Origin: CAINOH01 sp041663565
GTDB taxonomy: Archaea; Micrarchaeota; Micrarchaeia; Norongarragalinales; CAINOH01
Direction of reading: 5' to 3'
NCBI GenBank assembly: GCA_041663565.1
Contig: JBAYMJ010000013.1
Coordinates: 1-41,376 of the forward strand
DNA: 41,376 nucleotides
Shown here: positions 39,824 to 41,376 of the stretch, one piece after another
How the letters are laid out: every line of letters starts with the position of its first letter
How positions within the stretch are numbered: the first letter of the stretch is position 1
Notes under the pieces: generated by a model
What the model was told of the DNA's origin: nothing
Seen by the model: only the letters and a program-made list of their open reading frames with translations
Database searches by the model: none
Made by a program: the position numbers and the translations under genes

Positions 39824-40957
39824 CTATTTCTTCCCAAAGAAGTGCAGGATGAGCACGGCGTTGCCGAACCACGTCGCTATGAAGTCCACGATGGCGCCGA
39901 TTACCGCGACCGAGGCTATCTGGTAGTAAGTGGAGATTGAAAGCACCGTCGACGCTCCGAGCAGGACGCTGTAAGATATGAGCGTGGCGATGTTTATCAT
40001 GACGGCCATCTTCATGGCCTCGAACGCGCGCTCGTGGGCGGTCCCGTCCGAGCGCTTGAGCACGCGCACGGTGAGGAGAACGTCGGTGTCGAACGAGAAC
40101 GCAATCAGCATCAAAAGCGCGGCGAAGGATGCCAGCGTAAGCGGCAGTCCGAGCACGGACATCACGCCAAGAGTGATTATGATGTCCGAGATTGCTCCGA
40201 ACACCACCGCAAACGAGGGTATGAACGAGCGGAAGATGACAAAGACCACGATTGAGGTCAAAAGGAACGACAGTACGAGGATTTGGATGGTCTTTGACAG
40301 GAACTGCTTGCTCAAAGTCGAGCCGACTTCGCGCGCGGAGTAGGACGAGACGGGCGCGACGGACTTGACCTGCTCTATAACCTGCTGCTGGTAGGAGTCC
40401 TGGCGGTCGGTGTAAGTATCGTGCGCAAGCGCGTATGCGTCAAGGGCCTTCTGGGGAACGGCTGAATTGTCGCCCAGTGCCGAAAGGACCTCGCCGGACT
40501 TGGCTACGACCTTCGCCTCAAGGCCCGCCACGGTCGCCTGGGACTTCTCAAGGTCAGTCGAGGTGACGGTCCCGGAGTCCACCTGGGCCTGCAGGTAAGT
40601 GTATTCAAGCGAGGCGGAGTCAAGCTCGGTCTTCAGCGAATCAAGCTCGCGCGAAGTTGCCGAGGCGTTCTCCAGCGCGTCGCTTGGCCCGAGCTCGATT
40701 TCCAGGCCGGAGCCTCCGTCAGGCGCGGAGAACGACCGGACGTCCACGCTGGAGGAGAACTGCGAAAGCTTCTCCTTCAGGATGCCGGTGTCAACTCCCG
40801 TGGCGTTGGTGTAAACGGTAAGGAGCGTGCCGCCCTTGAAGTCAAGTCCGTAGGTCACTCCGGGGTAGACGAAGATGGCAAACAGCGACAGGAGTATGAG
40901 CACTATCGGGACGACTATGAGCTGGTTGTAGTGCTTCCAGTGAAAAGGATTCTTCAT
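39824..40957 (-). CDS. secF: Protein-export membrane protein SecF with coiled-coil insertion
   Basis: This 377-aa SecDF subunit has the first helix at 14-32, the GLDFKGGTLLTVY motif, a beta domain, and helices from about 222 onward with ISDIIITLGVMSVLGLPLTLASFAALLMLIAFSFDTDVLLTVRVL (RND-type helix 4 with conserved Asp). Usual archaeal SecF proteins are about 280-300 aa. The excess is a 95-residue insertion (about 93-190) with heptad-like Leu/Ala spacing and many Glu/Asp/Ser (ASATSRELDSLKTELDSASLE...), predicted as a coiled-coil hairpin outside the cell. It is the first gene of the secF-secD operon. A promoter lies between two palindromes upstream. Confidence 0.92.
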   Translation of the reverse strand: MKNPFHWKHYNQLIVVPIVLILLSLFAIFVYPGVTYGLDFKGGTLLTVYTNATGVDTGILKEKLSQFSSSVDVRSFSAPDGGSGLEIELGPSDALENASATSRELDSLKTELDSASLEYTYLQAQVDSGTVTSTDLEKSQATVAGLEAKVVAKSGEVLSALGDNSAVPQKALDAYALAHDTYTDRQDSYQQQVIEQVKSVAPVSSYSAREVGSTLSKQFLSKTIQILVLSFLLTSIVVFVIFRSFIPSFAVVFGAISDIIITLGVMSVLGLPLTLASFAALLMLIAFSFDTDVLLTVRVLKRSDGTAHERAFEAMKMAVMINIATLISYSVLLGASTVLSISTYYQIASVAVIGAIVDFIATWFGNAVLILHFFGKK

Positions 40958-40987
40958 CCGAGTTTACCCCTTGAATTTCCCCTGACT

Positions 40988-41020
40988 TGCCCGGGCAGAT
41001 ATGAAAACGCCTAGGCCTAG
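40988..41020. promoter_or_regulatory. Two palindromes flanking the secF promoter
   Basis: TGCCCGGGCA (40988-40997) and CTAGGCCTAG (41011-41020, overlapping GCCTAGGC 41009-41016) are perfect 10-bp palindromes on either side of GATATGAAAA, a weak TATA for the minus strand. They sit about 30-60 bp upstream of secF and could bind a regulator. Confidence 0.4.
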
Positions 41021-41190
41021 AATTACCCTAAAAGAGTAAATTATTCCTAATTCGCCAAGTTTAATAACCCTGTTCATAAAGCGCGGCCATAAGGCGGGAA
41101 CACCCGGCAACAATTGCGCACGCACTATTGCATATGGTAGAAAAAGCTTTCACGTCCAAAGAATAATCACTCATTATGAATTATGAGTTT
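41021..41190. other. Intergenic stretch before the tRNA-like element
   Basis: About 170 nt without an open frame. It contains AT-rich segments (CATTATGAATTATGAG at 41171-41187) that could serve as promoter of the tRNA-like element, and nothing else that I can recognise. Confidence 0.4.
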
Positions 41191-41256
41191 AATGCAGGGG
41201 TAGCAAAGCCAAGGGTGAACCTGGCGGTTCCCCCTGTGGTAACCCACCTCCCTTTT
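41191..41256 (+). ncRNA. tRNA-Leu-like minihelix or degenerate tRNA
   Basis: The first 20 nt of this element (41191-41210) are identical to 41288-41307, the first 17 nt of tRNA-Leu plus 3 upstream bases. GCAGGGG (41194-41200) then pairs with CCCCTGT (41231-41237) over 7 bp (one G-U), and GAACC-TGGC-GGTTC (41217-41230) stacks directly on that helix like a T arm. D and anticodon arms are missing; 16 nt bridge the gap. GTGG-TAAC-CCAC and a T5 run (41252-41256) follow. It is either a deletion derivative of a duplicated tRNA or a functional tRNA-like RNA. Confidence 0.45.
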
Positions 41257-41290
41257 TAGCCTTAAGTTGATAAAGAATATTCCATCCAAT

Positions 41291-41375
41291 GCAGGGGTAG
41301 CAAAGCCTGGTCAAATGCGTAGGACTCAGAATCCTATCCTTTAGGGGTTCGAGGGTTCAAATCCCTCCCCCTGCA
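41291..41375 (+). tRNA. tRNA-Leu(CAG)
   Basis: 85 nt. The acceptor GCAGGGG (41291-41297) pairs with CCCCTGC (41368-41374); discriminator A. The anticodon stem is TAGGA/TCCTA with loop CTCAGAA (anticodon CAG). The long class II variable arm is visible, and the T arm is GAGGG-TTCAAAT-CCCTC. No intron. CCA is not encoded in the visible bases. The gene ends at the window edge. A TATA-like GATAAAGAATAT lies just upstream (41269-41280). Confidence 0.95.
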
Positions 41376-41376
41376 T

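Noticed and set aside
41191..41375. Integration attachment site pair made by the 20-nt direct repeat
   Set aside because: Integrases normally use the 3' half of tRNA genes. Here the 5' end is duplicated only 97 bp away with no integrase or element between the copies.

Overview
The window is archaeal. The evidence is a split RNA polymerase B subunit (B'' then B') preceded by subunit H, an aRF1-type release factor with NIKS and GGQ motifs, TruD, a 7S signal-recognition-particle RNA with an archaeal/eukaryal-type Alu domain, TATA-box promoters about 25 nt upstream of genes, many near-leaderless starts, tRNAs without encoded CCA, and three FtsZ paralogs. RNA polymerase subunit A is one fused A'-A'' polypeptide, an odd partner for a split B. 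Small genes, these fusions and many lineage-specific proteins would suit a DPANN-like lineage (for example Diapherotrites or Micrarchaeota). That placement is an inference and was not tested.

Layout. 1-713: radical-SAM activase of the anaerobic ribonucleotide reductase. 720-5400: an AT-rich island with a three-gene plus-strand operon (ending in a HEPN-like protein), a DUF2283 gene, and a four-gene minus-strand operon led by a membrane-tethered Mrr-like nuclease with a cysteine-rich outer domain. It includes a 52-aa membrane peptide gene at 3807-3965 that is easily missed. 5560-12760: rpoH-rpoB''-rpoB'-rpoA(A'+A''). 12885-13337: unknown basic protein. 13725-16220: tandem ftsZ1-ftsZ2 ending in an elaborate three-way-junction terminator. 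16356-20108: a giant secreted protein with 27 BspA/DUF285 repeats plus LamG-like and propeller-like parts. 20193-22140: FKBP lipoprotein and homoserine dehydrogenase. 22197-26481: a serine unit (class V aminotransferase, SerA, SerS) with a long structured leader RNA.

26496-30577 is an accessory region: a PD-(D/E)XK-like nuclease, an orphan VapB-type antitoxin, a candidate structured RNA, two tandem paralogous small proteins sharing a leader, and a 541-aa unknown protein that shares a 21-bp promoter-proximal element with the paralogs. 30619-33210: aRF1 and TruD. 33196-35504: an AglD/UPF0104-type membrane protein coupled to a polytopic GT-C-like protein. 35559-35980: tRNA-Ser(GCU) and SRP RNA. 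36162-38128: ftsZ3, a 52-aa zinc ribbon and a conserved unknown. 38186-40957: secF-secD, with a coiled-coil insertion in SecF. 41194-41375: a tRNA-Leu(CAG) preceded by a shortened tRNA-like element sharing its first 17 nt plus 3 upstream bases.

How the parts relate: transcription (RNAP), translation (aRF1, SerS, tRNAs, TruD), protein export (SRP RNA, SecDF) and division (FtsZ) are the housekeeping core. The serine unit joins synthesis of serine to its charging onto tRNA. The strongest candidates for undescribed biology are the membrane-nuclease operon, the serine-operon leader, the structured RNA at about 27303-27429, the paralog/541-aa cluster with shared promoter element, and the tRNA-Leu-like minihelix. 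All RNA structures were folded by eye and all family assignments were made from sequence motifs without database searches.
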